The notes beneath the pieces are model-generated. The model did no database searches. It was not told where the DNA came from and worked only from the letters and a program-made list of their open reading frames with translations. From the NCBI RefSeq assembly GCF_963668515.1, contig NZ_OY764864.1:1426001-1490000 (forward strand): 64,000 nucleotides of DNA, in the 5' to 3' direction. This document shows, in pieces, positions 26,866 to 37,600 of this stretch (the stretch's first letter is position 1; each line of letters begins with the position of its first letter). Origin of the DNA: an uncultured Ilyobacter sp. (GTDB taxonomy: Bacteria > Fusobacteriota > Fusobacteriia > Fusobacteriales > Fusobacteriaceae). Made by a program: the position numbers and the translations under genes.

Positions 26866-27423
26866 CTAGTAGGGGTTATACGGTTCGGGAACCTTGAACT
26901 GCCGGGCGGTCCCCAGAATCACGACCTTGTCCAGCCGTTCGTAACCAATCTGCAACTCAATCCGCTGCCCTTCGAGCCGCAGGTCATCGGGCCAGCGCAG
27001 CGGAAAACCGTAGTAGTAGCCGCCAATGGCCCGCTTCGTGACGCGGAAATTGCTGGCCTCGCGCTTGTTGAATTGCCAAACGTGGGCCAGTTCACGCTCG
27101 GGCGGCTGGTGCGGCTGCGTTCTGTGAAGTCGATAGACCCAGACGAAGATGGTACCGGGCACGAACGCGCCCTTCTGCGTCTGACCGGAAACGAAATAGA
27201 CCGGAGCTTTGAAGCCGACCACGCGCGGACCATTGTACAGCCACGGATCCTGCGGCCAGTACTGGATGATCTGGACGATGTCGTCACGCTCCGGAATGCG
27301 GTTGGCATCGATCTCCGGATTGTTCTTGCGATCGGCCGCGGTACACCCGGCGCACCAGAGGACCAGCAGCGTGGCCGCCGCGACGGCCCCGGTCCGTCCC
27401 ACCTGTTTGGTCCATAGCTGCAT
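26866..27423 (-). CDS. lipoprotein of unknown function
   Basis: 185 aa with the lipobox LLVLWCAGC, then a beta-rich domain containing YWPQDPWLYNGPRVVGFK and AIGGYYYGFPLRWPDDLRLE. I do not recognise a family. GAGG lies just before the ATG at 27423, and the gene begins 2 nt after the stop of the giant secretin ORF, so it is probably coupled to it. A role as a lipoprotein that supports the secretin, in the manner of a pilotin, is possible from position alone; it lacks an obvious pilotin sequence. Confidence 0.72.
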   Translation of the reverse strand: MQLWTKQVGRTGAVAAATLLVLWCAGCTAADRKNNPEIDANRIPERDDIVQIIQYWPQDPWLYNGPRVVGFKAPVYFVSGQTQKGAFVPGTIFVWVYRLHRTQPHQPPERELAHVWQFNKREASNFRVTKRAIGGYYYGFPLRWPDDLRLEGQRIELQIGYERLDKVVILGTARQFKVPEPYNPY

Positions 27424-27425
27424 GG

Positions 27426-30400
27426 CTACCTCGCCTGCGTTCGCTCGGCCCAACGCTCGGAGCCGCCGGCGCAGGACATTGGGATTTCATACGAATCTGG
27501 ATCGACGGCGTCGTGACGCTCGGCCTGAATTTGACGCGAGGCGTTGGACGAACGAACCGGCCCGTAGACCTCTTCGTCGTAGTCCTCTTCAACGTCCTCC
27601 GACTGGACCGGCTCGGCCGGGAACGGCCCGAGCATATCGTCTTCCGATTCGACCTTGAGCTGGTCCGCCTTGACCCGCAATTGGTTCATGAGCGGATGCG
27701 AGAGAATCTCCGGCGGGATGTAGCCAGTGCGGTCGCGTTCCTGAGCTGAGAGTTCGCGATAATCCTCAATGCTGCGAATGACACGCGGCGTGAGAATCAC
27801 CAGCAGCTCGTTGCGGCTGGTATCCGTCGTCTCGTTGCGGAACAGCCAACCCAGGCCCGGTATGTCACCAACGACCGGAATCTTCTGCTCGCGGGTCTCG
27901 TCGCTGGTGGTGATCAAACCGCCCAGCACGACCGTCTCGTTGTCCTTGACCGTGACCATCGTTTCGGCTTCGCGGTCGAGGAAGATCGGCGACGTCAGGC
28001 CATTGCCGAGATCCACCGTCGAACTGGTGATGTCCGAAACTGTCTGATTGATCTCCAGCCGCACGTAGCCATCCGGGTTGATGTGCGGCGTCACCGTCAG
28101 CTCGATGCCGACTTCGCGGCGGCTGACGCTGGTCTGCACGATGCCCGTGCCGGTCACCGAGGTGCCCGAAGGATACGGCACGTCGTTGGTCACCTTGATG
28201 TAGGCTTCCTGGTTGTCCATCGCCACAATCTGTGGCCGCGAGAGCACCTGAAGATTGCCCTCGTTTTGCAGGGTGCGAATCAGGAAGTTGAAGTCGGCAC
28301 CGGTGATCGTGAAGGTAAAACCGCCCAGACCGGAGCCCGCGGCACCGATGTCGGTTCCGCCGACGAAGTCGAACGTGTTCGTGTCGGTCGGGCCGGCCTT
28401 GGTGTATTGCAGGTCCTGGAAGGCAAACTCGACGCCCAGTTCGAGCGAGTTGTCGAGCGTGACCTCCACGATCAGCACCTGAATCATCACCTGCGGCGGC
28501 GGCTGGTCGAGATCGTGCACCAGTTCCATTACTTCCGATTCACGCCGCGGATCGAAACCGAGAATGATGCGGCCGGTATCTTCACTGGCGATCGCGACGA
28601 TTTCGGCTTCCTGCCTGCGGGAGACAGAAATTTCATCCTGCAACTCGTCGAGCCGTTGCTGTTCGGCGTCGCTGTATTCCTTGACGGCTTGCTGGATGGC
28701 GAGCGCGTCGTTGTTGCCCGGTTCGTAGACCAACACCTTGCGATCGTCGATTGGCTGACTGTCGAGTTCGACGATCAGCTCTTCGACCAGATCGAGATAG
28801 CCGTCCGTACCGGCGGCGATGACCGCATTGGTACGCGTGTCGACCGTGAACGAAAGCTGCTGGCGCCCGCCGACGGCACTGTCGCCAAAGGTCAACTGGA
28901 GCTCTTGCGTATCTTGGCCGCTCTGCGTGGTCACGCTGCTGTCACTGCTGAAGAGCTCATCGAGCATATCGACCATTTCTTCCGCATCGGAGTTCCGCAG
29001 CCGGAAAACGCGGACGTTGGCCGAATCCGGCGGAATGTCCACTGCGGCGACCAGTGATTCCATCAGCGGAATCGACTCGGGCGGAGCGGTGATGATCAGC
29101 GAATTGGTCCGCAGATCGTCAATAACGACGATCTCCGTACGAAGCGCCTTCAGCGTCTCCACTCCCATCTCGGGATGTTCACGCTGGTAATACAGCATGA
29201 CCTGGTGCAGTTCGTCGCTACTGCTGCCGCTGCTTGAGCCGTTGCCGACGCTGCCGGCCTTGCCTTCGAGCACACTGCGAAGCAGTTCGCCCGCGTCGGC
29301 GGCATCGGCTTGTCCCAGCTTGAAGATGCGCACGACGGCCCCAGCACCTTCGGCCTGGTTGATCTGGTTAACAAACTGCTCGATATCCTTCACCACGACC
29401 GGCGGGCCGATGGCAATGACCGAATTCGTGGCTTCGTCATGCGTAATCGTGAGATCGTCATCCGCCCCGCTCACACTGGTAGCGAAGAGATCCTCGGCAC
29501 TTTGCGCGAGATCCTGGGCACTGCCCCGCGTAAGCGGAATGATGCGAACGACGCGGCCGGGCTCGGCCGGCCGGTCGAGCACCTGGATCCAGCGTTCGAG
29601 CATGACCATATCTTCGGCCGACGCCGCCAGAAGCAAGTTGTTGGAATATGGATCGGCGGCAACGTGAATCGGCGTGCCCTGCATCTGGCTGTCCTGCTCG
29701 CTGCGGGACTCGTCGATCATGTCGCGCAGAAGCTGGGCAATGTTCGCGGCACTGTTGAGCCGCACGGGCCGGACGGCAAACTGGACCGTGGGATCGAAAG
29801 CCTGATCGAGCTTGTCGATGAACGTGTTCGCCTCGTTCAGGTAGTCACGCGTGCCGGCCATCATCAATGCGTTGCTGCGTGCATCGGCGAAGACGAAGAG
29901 CACGTTTTCCTGACCGCTTTCGGTTACGTCCTGGTCGGCATCTTTCTTCTTGTCGAACAACTCTTGCAGCAGGCCGGCCAGTTTGGCAGCGTCCGCGTAA
30001 TTGAGCCGACGAAACTCGCTGTCAACCACACTGTACGGCTCAGCCGCGTCGAGCTCGGCCGTGAGCTTCACAATGATGTCATGGACTTCGGGACTGGCAA
30101 TGACGATCAGGCTGTTCGATCGATCATCCGCCTCGATGATGGCACTATCGCGAGCTTCATTCTCTGAAACACCAATCGCATCGAGCCGCTTGTCCAGCAG
30201 GTCTTCCAGTTTCTCCTGGATGTTCGCGGCCTGGAGGTTCTGCAACCGGATCACGTAGGACTTCATGTTGAGATCGGCGCTGGGCGTGTCGAGCTCCGTC
30301 ACGAGGCCCGCCGCCAGCAGCACCGCGTCCTTGCGGCCGACGATGATGACCGTGTTGGTACGGGTGTCGTGGCTGACGACCAGGTTATACGGCAGCCCGC

Positions 30401-33400
30401 GGGCCGCGATGCCCGGCGGCACGGGGGGCATAACGCCCTGCTCCAGTCCGCCGCTGTCGCCTTCGGACGGGCGCTTCAACGCCGTCTTGGCTTCGTCGAA
30501 GACCTCTTCGATCAGGTCGGCCACTTCTTCGGCGGCGGCGTGATGCAAGATGATCGACTTGACCTCGACCTCGGCCCCGACCGGGAGCGAATCAAACAGC
30601 TCAACAATCGCCAGCAGGCTTTGCGTATTGGATTCGCTGGCGAAGATGATCAGCGAGTTCTTGGCCTTTTCCGGCATGATGACCATCGGCTTGTCGAGGT
30701 TGATCGGCGGCAATTCCTGGCCGTCGGCCGTGCTCATGACAAGCTTGCGCAGCAGCGGCATATCGCTCGAACTGCTTCCGCCGCCGCGGCTGCGGGCCTG
30801 CTCCATCCCGATCAGATCAGTGAGCGTTTCGGCGAGGTCTTCGGCCTGCGTGTTCTTGAGATCGACGATCGTGATATTCGCCGTGCTGAAGTCGTCTTCC
30901 GGCGGCAGCTCGACGTCGATGCCTTCGATCATGGCCTGGATTTCGCTGATGTCCGACTTTGTGCCGACCACGAGAATCGCATTTGAACGCTCGATGGCCT
31001 GAATGGAAGCCTGGGCTTCAGACGGCACTTCGCGCATTTCATTCAAGCGTTTGATCGCGTCTTCCAGCAAATCGAAGGCTTCGGACGCACGAACGTGCTT
31101 CAGCGGAATCAACTCCGTCTTCGTATCAAGTCCAGTCGCCAGATCCAACTTGGAGATAATTTCTGCGATCATCTCCATGTTCGGCTCGGAAGCCGAGGCG
31201 ATAATCGTGTTGCCGCGGGCTTCGGCGATAATGCTGATACTGTCGATGCGATCACCGCCGCCACCGCGCTGCTCGATCAACGCCTGTAAGGTGTCATCAA
31301 TCAGGGGGGCTATGGCTGCGGCCTTGGCATTCTCCAGTTCAAAGACCTGGATGACCGGCTGCGGCGTCGAACGCTCCATCAGTGCCAGCATCTGGACGAT
31401 GAATTCAACGTCGTCGGCATCACCGGTGACGATGATACGTTTGCTGTCGAGCGGTGTAGCAACCACGTCGCCGCGAAGTTGGCCGGAAATGCTCGAAAGC
31501 TTGGCAATCTCACCCTGCAAACGCTCGGGGAGTTGAGACTTTGGGGCGTCGCCAGCGGCCGGCTGCGGCGGCTGGTCGCCGTCGGTGGCCTGGAGAAACA
31601 GCACCGTCGTCGGCATGCAGCAAAGCGTGCCCACGACCGGCGAACCAAAGCCGGCCGGGCCAAGCGACAAACGCGGGGCATTGTGTGACGGGTTCCAGTT
31701 CGAGCTGCGCCCCCGGCGGGTCGGCGAGCGACGTGATGAGGAGCCGCTGCTTCGCCGTGACGAGCCCGAGGAACGCGAAGGTGAACTGCGACGAATGGAA
31801 CTACTGCCGCCGCTGGAACGGCGTTCCTGCATGTCGCCAATGAGTTGTTCAGCTTCTTCAGCCGAGAGATTGACCAGCTCGATCACACGTGTGACCGGCT
31901 TTTCGGGTCGAATCGACTGAAGTTGTTGGACGACGGTCTTCACCACGGCAAGCTGGGCCGGGTCGCCAAAAGCGATGATCGAGTTGCTGTGTTCATCGGC
32001 TTCGATGGTGACCAGGCGCGCCTGGCGACCGGTCCGATCGGCGTTTTCCTGCTCGCTTTCGTTGACGACGCTTTGCACGGTATCGGCCAGTGCGAACGCA
32101 TCCTGGCCCCACGGAACCGGGATGATTTCGTGCTGGTGCAGCATCGTATCCTTGTTGTCGAAGCGGGCGATCAGTGTTTCCACTTCCGTGATTTCCTGCT
32201 TCGAGCCGTAAACGATGATCGTGCGGGCGTTGTCGTTGCCGATCAGCCGCGGGCCCTGGCGTGAGGAACTGCTGCCGCCCTTACGGCTGCGGCCGCTGTC
32301 CGACGCGAGGCCGGCCGTCTCATCGAGGAACGGCTGGATGTAGGCGATGAGCTGCGTCGGCATCGCATGCTGCACCGGGATGGTGGCAAACTGGAGGTGC
32401 GAGCTGAGCGCGCCTTCGAGTTCGGAAATCACCATCTGCTCGACCAGATCGATATCCTCCGGCCGACCGTAGACCATGACGGCATTCGTGCCCGTTTCGG
32501 CCACGGCCTGGACGTCGAGGATCGCACCGGTGCCCATAGCCGAGGAACCGCGTCCACCGCCACGACGACCGCCGCCGCTGCTGGCACTGGTGCCGCTGGC
32601 AAACGCGTTGATGGCCTCGGCGACCGTGGATGCGTCGCTACGGTCGAGGACGAACGTACGGAATTGTTTCTGCTGGTCGGGCGGCGTATCGCCGTCGACC
32701 GCCTGGATTACCTGGTCGACAAAGAGGAACGTCTCGGTCGAGCCGACGACGACGACGCTGTTGGTGCGTGTGTCGGCAATCGCCGTGAAGGCGTCCATGT
32801 CGAGGTCGCCCTGGCCGAGACGCTGCTGAAGCTGCATGAACTCGGCCATTGCCCCCTTCACCGACTCGACCACGACCGTCGCGTCAGCGTGCTTGAGTGC
32901 GAACGTGCGAATCTGCAACTGCTCGCTGGGCTTATCAAGCACCGCGACCAGATCCTGCATCTGCACGAAGACCTCGTCCGGAGCGCGAACGAGGAGCTTC
33001 TTGGCATTCTCGTCCGGCACGACGACGATGCGGCCTTCGGTCTGTGAGACCTGCCGCCGCGAGTTGCGACCGCCCCGGCCGCTACTCGAAGACGATCCGC
33101 CGGCGCCGCCGAAGATTTGCAACAGCGTGTCGGCCACGTTCTCGGGACGGGCGTAGACCACAGGGATCTCGCGCACGTCGAAACGGTTTTGCAGATCAAG
33201 CTTCTCGATCTGCTCAAGGATTTCGTCGCGTTTCTCTTCCGGCGCGAAGACCAGAATCGTGTTCGTTGCGGTTTCGGCCGTGATGCGGATGTCGAGATTG
33301 CTCGAACTGGACGTCCCGCCGCCACGCGGGCCGCGGCGGTTACTACTACCGCTGGTCGACTGGTGCATCGCGCTGACAGCTTCGGCAATACGGCTCGCAT

Positions 33401-34655
33401 CACCGAACTTGCAGACGTACATCTCGACCTCAGCGATGGCGCCGGTGATATCGAGCTTCTGAATCTGCTCGATGACCGTGTCAATGTCCTTGGCCTGGGC
33501 CACGAAGATAATGGTGTTGTTGCGCGGATCGCCGGAGACGGTTACCGAACCGAGATCGGCCGGGGAACTTCCGCCGCCACGACCGCCCGAACCGCCGCCT
33601 CTGCGATTGGCGCCACTGCCCGCCGAGCCGAAGATTTCTTCAAGCAACGGGAGGACGTCTTCGACCTTGGCGTTTTGCAGCGGCACGTGCTTGATGACGG
33701 TGATGTTGCCGCCTTCGAGCCCTTCCAGCTTGCCGATGACCTCTTCGATCAGCGTCATCACGTCCGGCGGAGCCGAAACGAGCAACGAGTTCGTGATGGC
33801 ATTCGAGACGATTTCGACCATCTCGATCCGGGCACTGCCCTCACCGCCGCTAACGGAAACCATCTGCTGTTGCAGCATCTCGAGGATCTGCTGCTGGGGG
33901 TTTCCGCCACGCTTGGGCTGCCGCCGGGATGAACTCTGCGTGCTCTTGCCGATGCCGAGCACGGCCTTGATATTCTCGGCGGTTTCGCCGGCGTCGATGT
34001 TCTTGAGTTGGAAGACGCGGACGTCGACCTTGGCGGGATCGATGTCGAGTTCACGCAGCAATTCGATGATGTCCGGCAGAAGTGCTTCGTCACACTTAAC
34101 GATCAAGTAATTGTGAGCGGCATCGGTGGCGATGCGGACGCCCTTGCTGGCAGCGCTACTACCGCCCGACCGGCCGCCACCGCCCATCATCTGCTGTATC
34201 TGTTGCATCAGGCCGCCGCCGGCCTGACCGCCCTTCTCGCCATCTTCGCCGCCGCGCTGACCACGCTGGCCACGCTGCTGAGCCTGGGCCGCAGCCTGCA
34301 ACTGCTGCTGCCGCGAGAGGGCCGCCACCCGTGAACTGTCATTGAACATCATGTCCAGGATGCGAGAGGCGGCGTTCACGTCGCCATTGCGGAAGCGGAA
34401 GATGCGGATGACTTCGCCGCGGCTGAGATCTTCGGAGAACAGGTCGATCGCGTCTTCGATCTCCTCAACTTCGTCACGCGGTCCGTGCAGCATGATCTTG
34501 CCGTCCGGCATGACCTGCACGGTGGCACGTTCACGCTTCAGCGGCTGCTCGCCGTCCTGACGCGTTCCGAGGAATTCGTCAACGGTGGCCTGAACCTCAC
34601 GCGAGGGCTCGTCCGGCTCCGGCGTTTCAACCTTGCGCGCTGCGGGCGGCCTCAT
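27426..34655 (-). CDS. giant secretin-type outer-membrane protein, C-terminal half (about 21 N1-type domains plus secretin barrel)
   Basis: About 2409 aa. From the N-terminus come about 21 repeats of an N1-type secretin domain (typical core: adTRTNsLIV.a....i..Li..LD), each about 70-110 aa, often with Gly/Ser/Arg/Gln-rich loops (SSSSGRGGRNSRR; QRGQRGQRGG). Residues about 2056-2295 form the secretin domain (VMIQVLIVEV, VLSRPQIVAMDNQ, IPVVGDIPGLGWLF, ELLVILTPRVIRS); the rest is an acidic S-like tail. There is no signal peptide. The ATG at 34655 has GGAGG 3 nt upstream (and CAGGAG 10 nt upstream) and overlaps the upstream ORF by 29 nt; an ATG at 34679 has no ribosome site. The first unit (VQVMPDGKIMLHGPRD) lacks its first half, which is found at the end of the previous ORF. 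It is likely the exit pore of the adjacent type II-like system. Confidence 0.9.
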   Translation of the reverse strand: MRPPAARKVETPEPDEPSREVQATVDEFLGTRQDGEQPLKRERATVQVMPDGKIMLHGPRDEVEEIEDAIDLFSEDLSRGEVIRIFRFRNGDVNAASRILDMMFNDSSRVAALSRQQQLQAAAQAQQRGQRGQRGGEDGEKGGQAGGGLMQQIQQMMGGGGRSGGSSAASKGVRIATDAAHNYLIVKCDEALLPDIIELLRELDIDPAKVDVRVFQLKNIDAGETAENIKAVLGIGKSTQSSSRRQPKRGGNPQQQILEMLQQQMVSVSGGEGSARIEMVEIVSNAITNSLLVSAPPDVMTLIEEVIGKLEGLEGGNITVIKHVPLQNAKVEDVLPLLEEIFGSAGSGANRRGGGSGGRGGGSSPADLGSVTVSGDPRNNTIIFVAQAKDIDTVIEQIQKLDITGAIAEVEMYVCKFGDASRIAEAVSAMHQSTSGSSNRRGPRGGGTSSSSNLDIRITAETATNTILVFAPEEKRDEILEQIEKLDLQNRFDVREIPVVYARPENVADTLLQIFGGAGGSSSSSGRGGRNSRRQVSQTEGRIVVVPDENAKKLLVRAPDEVFVQMQDLVAVLDKPSEQLQIRTFALKHADATVVVESVKGAMAEFMQLQQRLGQGDLDMDAFTAIADTRTNSVVVVGSTETFLFVDQVIQAVDGDTPPDQQKQFRTFVLDRSDASTVAEAINAFASGTSASSGGGRRGGGRGSSAMGTGAILDVQAVAETGTNAVMVYGRPEDIDLVEQMVISELEGALSSHLQFATIPVQHAMPTQLIAYIQPFLDETAGLASDSGRSRKGGSSSSRQGPRLIGNDNARTIIVYGSKQEITEVETLIARFDNKDTMLHQHEIIPVPWGQDAFALADTVQSVVNESEQENADRTGRQARLVTIEADEHSNSIIAFGDPAQLAVVKTVVQQLQSIRPEKPVTRVIELVNLSAEEAEQLIGDMQERRSSGGSSSIRRSSPSRSSGSSRRSSGSSSRRSPTRRGRSSNWNPSHNAPRLSLGPAGFGSPVVGTLCCMPTTVLFLQATDGDQPPQPAAGDAPKSQLPERLQGEIAKLSSISGQLRGDVVATPLDSKRIIVTGDADDVEFIVQMLALMERSTPQPVIQVFELENAKAAAIAPLIDDTLQALIEQRGGGGDRIDSISIIAEARGNTIIASASEPNMEMIAEIISKLDLATGLDTKTELIPLKHVRASEAFDLLEDAIKRLNEMREVPSEAQASIQAIERSNAILVVGTKSDISEIQAMIEGIDVELPPEDDFSTANITIVDLKNTQAEDLAETLTDLIGMEQARSRGGGSSSSDMPLLRKLVMSTADGQELPPINLDKPMVIMPEKAKNSLIIFASESNTQSLLAIVELFDSLPVGAEVEVKSIILHHAAAEEVADLIEEVFDEAKTALKRPSEGDSGGLEQGVMPPVPPGIAARGLPYNLVVSHDTRTNTVIIVGRKDAVLLAAGLVTELDTPSADLNMKSYVIRLQNLQAANIQEKLEDLLDKRLDAIGVSENEARDSAIIEADDRSNSLIVIASPEVHDIIVKLTAELDAAEPYSVVDSEFRRLNYADAAKLAGLLQELFDKKKDADQDVTESGQENVLFVFADARSNALMMAGTRDYLNEANTFIDKLDQAFDPTVQFAVRPVRLNSAANIAQLLRDMIDESRSEQDSQMQGTPIHVAADPYSNNLLLAASAEDMVMLERWIQVLDRPAEPGRVVRIIPLTRGSAQDLAQSAEDLFATSVSGADDDLTITHDEATNSVIAIGPPVVVKDIEQFVNQINQAEGAGAVVRIFKLGQADAADAGELLRSVLEGKAGSVGNGSSSGSSSDELHQVMLYYQREHPEMGVETLKALRTEIVVIDDLRTNSLIITAPPESIPLMESLVAAVDIPPDSANVRVFRLRNSDAEEMVDMLDELFSSDSSVTTQSGQDTQELQLTFGDSAVGGRQQLSFTVDTRTNAVIAAGTDGYLDLVEELIVELDSQPIDDRKVLVYEPGNNDALAIQQAVKEYSDAEQQRLDELQDEISVSRRQEAEIVAIASEDTGRIILGFDPRRESEVMELVHDLDQPPPQVMIQVLIVEVTLDNSLELGVEFAFQDLQYTKAGPTDTNTFDFVGGTDIGAAGSGLGGFTFTITGADFNFLIRTLQNEGNLQVLSRPQIVAMDNQEAYIKVTNDVPYPSGTSVTGTGIVQTSVSRREVGIELTVTPHINPDGYVRLEINQTVSDITSSTVDLGNGLTSPIFLDREAETMVTVKDNETVVLGGLITTSDETREQKIPVVGDIPGLGWLFRNETTDTSRNELLVILTPRVIRSIEDYRELSAQERDRTGYIPPEILSHPLMNQLRVKADQLKVESEDDMLGPFPAEPVQSEDVEEDYDEEVYGPVRSSNASRQIQAERHDAVDPDSYEIPMSCAGGSERWAERTQAR

Positions 34656-37600
34656 CGGCCTCCGGCTCCTGCTGGGCATCGTCAAACAGCGCCGTCAGGA
34701 CCACGCCGCCGAACAATTGCGGCGAGGCGCCCCCCTGGCTGACCTGCTTACTCTCTTCTTCGCGTTTCTCCCGGCGAACGTTCTCCTTGGCCGGTTTCTT
34801 GTTCTCGTCGGCCTGCTCGGGATGCAGGTCGATGATGATCGATTCGTCCTCGTCCCGTTTCTTGGTCGCACGATCGAGTTCGTATTCAAGCTGGCGTGCG
34901 TCGAGGTATTCAAACAGCTTGTCGGCTTCGCCCTTGAACTCGATCGCCCGCATGACGATCTCGGGCTTGGCCCGTTTCTCGAACTGGCGAATCATCTTCT
35001 CGATCTTGTCGATTTCGCCCGGACGGCAAATCACGGTGATGTATTCGCCGAACCAGTCGGACTCGATCCGCGGTCCGCCGCGATCCTCCGGCGGGAAGAA
35101 ATCGGCCACGTCGTAGGCGATTTCCCACGCGTCGCCGCGGTAGATCTCGATGAAGTGCAGTTCCTTGCCACCGGCCAGGAGTCCGCTGTCTTCCGATTCC
35201 TCCGGCGGCATATCGAGCTGCTCGATTACCTTCTCAATCTGACGCATCTTGCGTTTGTTGGCGGTGATCAGGACGCGGTTGTAGTAGTCGTCCTCACTCA
35301 CGGAGACGGCCTCGGCCGCGGAACGGCCAGACGGGAACATGCTGCTCACGACGTCCGCCACCTCAAACGGCAGCGCGTATTCAAGCGTGAAGTAGCGAAT
35401 CTCCGGGATGGAATCGCTGGCGGTTTCCAGCTCCTTGACCAGGCTTTCGATCTCCGCCACGTCCTTCGGCAAGCCGGAGAGCAGGATCGAATTGCTGCTG
35501 GCATCCGAGACGACCTTGACCTTCTGCGGCACGGCGCTGCGGCCGCGACCAGTTCCCTGCATCATCTGGTTGATGGTCTGGGCCACGGCGTTGCAGTCAC
35601 CATTTTCCAACTGAATAATGTGGACGATCTCGCCGGTATCGATCTCTTCATCGATCATGCGAATCATCTCGCCCGCCAGTTCCTGGTACTCGCCGGGGGC
35701 GAATACGAACAGGCGATTCGTCTCGGTATCGGCCATGACGGCCGTCTTCTGCTGCACCGAACGGCCGCGGGTGGCGCCTTCGCGCTCGGCGACCTTGGCC
35801 TTGAGCATCTGATCGACGTGTCGCTGCACCTGGTCGGCCCGGGCGTTCTTGAGCACATACGCCTCGGTCGTGGCCTGATCGCCCTCGCCCATCGCCTCGA
35901 TCTGCGTGATGAGGGCCTCGATAAAGGGCAGCTTCTCCGGCGGGGCAATGACCACCAGCGTGTTCGTCGTCGGTTCGGCAAAGGCGCCCGGCTGCATCTG
36001 GCCGCGACGACTGACGCTGCCCATACTGCGCAGGAACATCTGCACCTGGCTGGCAACGGTCTGGGCGTTGAGCACCTTGAGCTGGTACGTCTTAATCTGG
36101 AGCCCGCCCATATCCTCGACGTCGATCTTGGCCAGCAGCGCCTGAATCTGCTCCAGCTTCTTCGGCGGGGCTTTCACGATCAGCGTGCTGTTGCTGACCG
36201 TGACGTACACCTGCTCGCTTTGCGCCTGACCTCGACGACTGCCACGGTAGCCGAACACGTCGTTGATCATGTTGCGGACTTCCCACGGATCGGCGTACTT
36301 GAGCTCGATCGTGAAGACGTCGTCCTCTTCGACCGGGATGTCGAGTTCGGTCACGACTTGCTGCACTTCGGGCATGATCCCTTCGGGGGCAAAGACAATC
36401 AGGCGATTGGTGCGTGCGTCGGCCGAAACGGAGAAATCCTGTGATCCGCGGCGCCCCTCGGCCATGCTGCGTTTCTGTACGAGATCGCGAACCGTATTGA
36501 CAATCTGATTCCCGTCAACATATTCGAGCGAGAAGAACTGCATCTTGGCCTTGGTAATGGCCATCAACGGCTTCAGTTCCTCCATCAGCTTCTCGACCTG
36601 CTCGAACTGATCCGTTTGGGCCGTCACGATCAACGCTTCCGCCGGCGTATAGGTCGTTACAGAGACGCGTCGGTCACGCGCCTGCTGCTGCTGGTTCATC
36701 GCATTCTGCAATTGCCGCGCAAAGTCGTTTAGCCGGTTCCCCATCCCGGCCATCACATACGTGCGCATTTCCGCCTTGTTCGAGACCATTTCATCCAGTT
36801 CCGCAATGAGGGCCTCGATCTGTTTCATTTGGTTCGCCGGCGCCTTGGCCACGATGCTGCGGCCCCCCACTACGTCGAAGCGAATCTCCATACCACCCCG
36901 ACGACGCGCCGAGCCGGATTGCAGGAATGTTGCGTGCAAAACGGTGCGGACTTCCCACGGGTTCGCATTCTTGAGTTCGAAGATTCGCGGTGGAACGACG
37001 GCCTCTTCCGCAGCTGAATCAAACTCTTCAATCCGCGTGACGATCTCCGCCATGTCCGTTTCGTTGGCCCTGACGATGATCGAGTTGGTCATGCCCTCGA
37101 CGCCGAGTTGCAGCTTGCCGGCACGAATGTCGTCACGCAGCAACTGATTCAGCGCGTTGTAGATCATGTTCGCATCAGCAGCCAACAACCGGATGGTCTT
37201 CATCGAAAGCGGCTTGTACAGATCCTTGAACTGCTCCATCGCCGCTTCGACGTCGGGCAGGTACTTTTCGGTGGCCGTGACAATCAACGTGTCGGCCTGC
37301 GGCACGGAAGTAACGCTGATGCGCTGCTCGCGGCCCGTAATCTTCCGATTGACGGCATCCTGGATCTGGCGGGCAAGCTGATTGAGCTGCGTACCGAAGC
37401 CTGGCACCTCAAAGCGACGCACGACCATCTGGTCCTGGCCGATCTCGTCCAGCTTCGCGGCCAACTGCTTAATCTCTTCCAACTTCTCCGGCGGAGCCTG
37501 CACCACCAGGCTGCGGCCGGCGACAATCGAGATCTTGATTTCCTTGCCCGGCTGCACGCGTCGCCCGCGTCCCTGCTGCACGAACGTCTGCTGCAGGACC

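Noticed and set aside
28083..29057. Long plus-strand frames opposite the giant secretin genes (also 34633-36444 and 37969-39282)
   Set aside because: They are the complement of regularly repeated coding sequence and show no recognisable domains or ribosome sites.
34627..34685. Classic -1 slippery heptamer at the giant ORF junction
   Set aside because: The required shift is +1 and no X-XXY-YYZ heptamer or release-factor-2-type CTTTGAC signal is seen, so a programmed shift is only one of three explanations.
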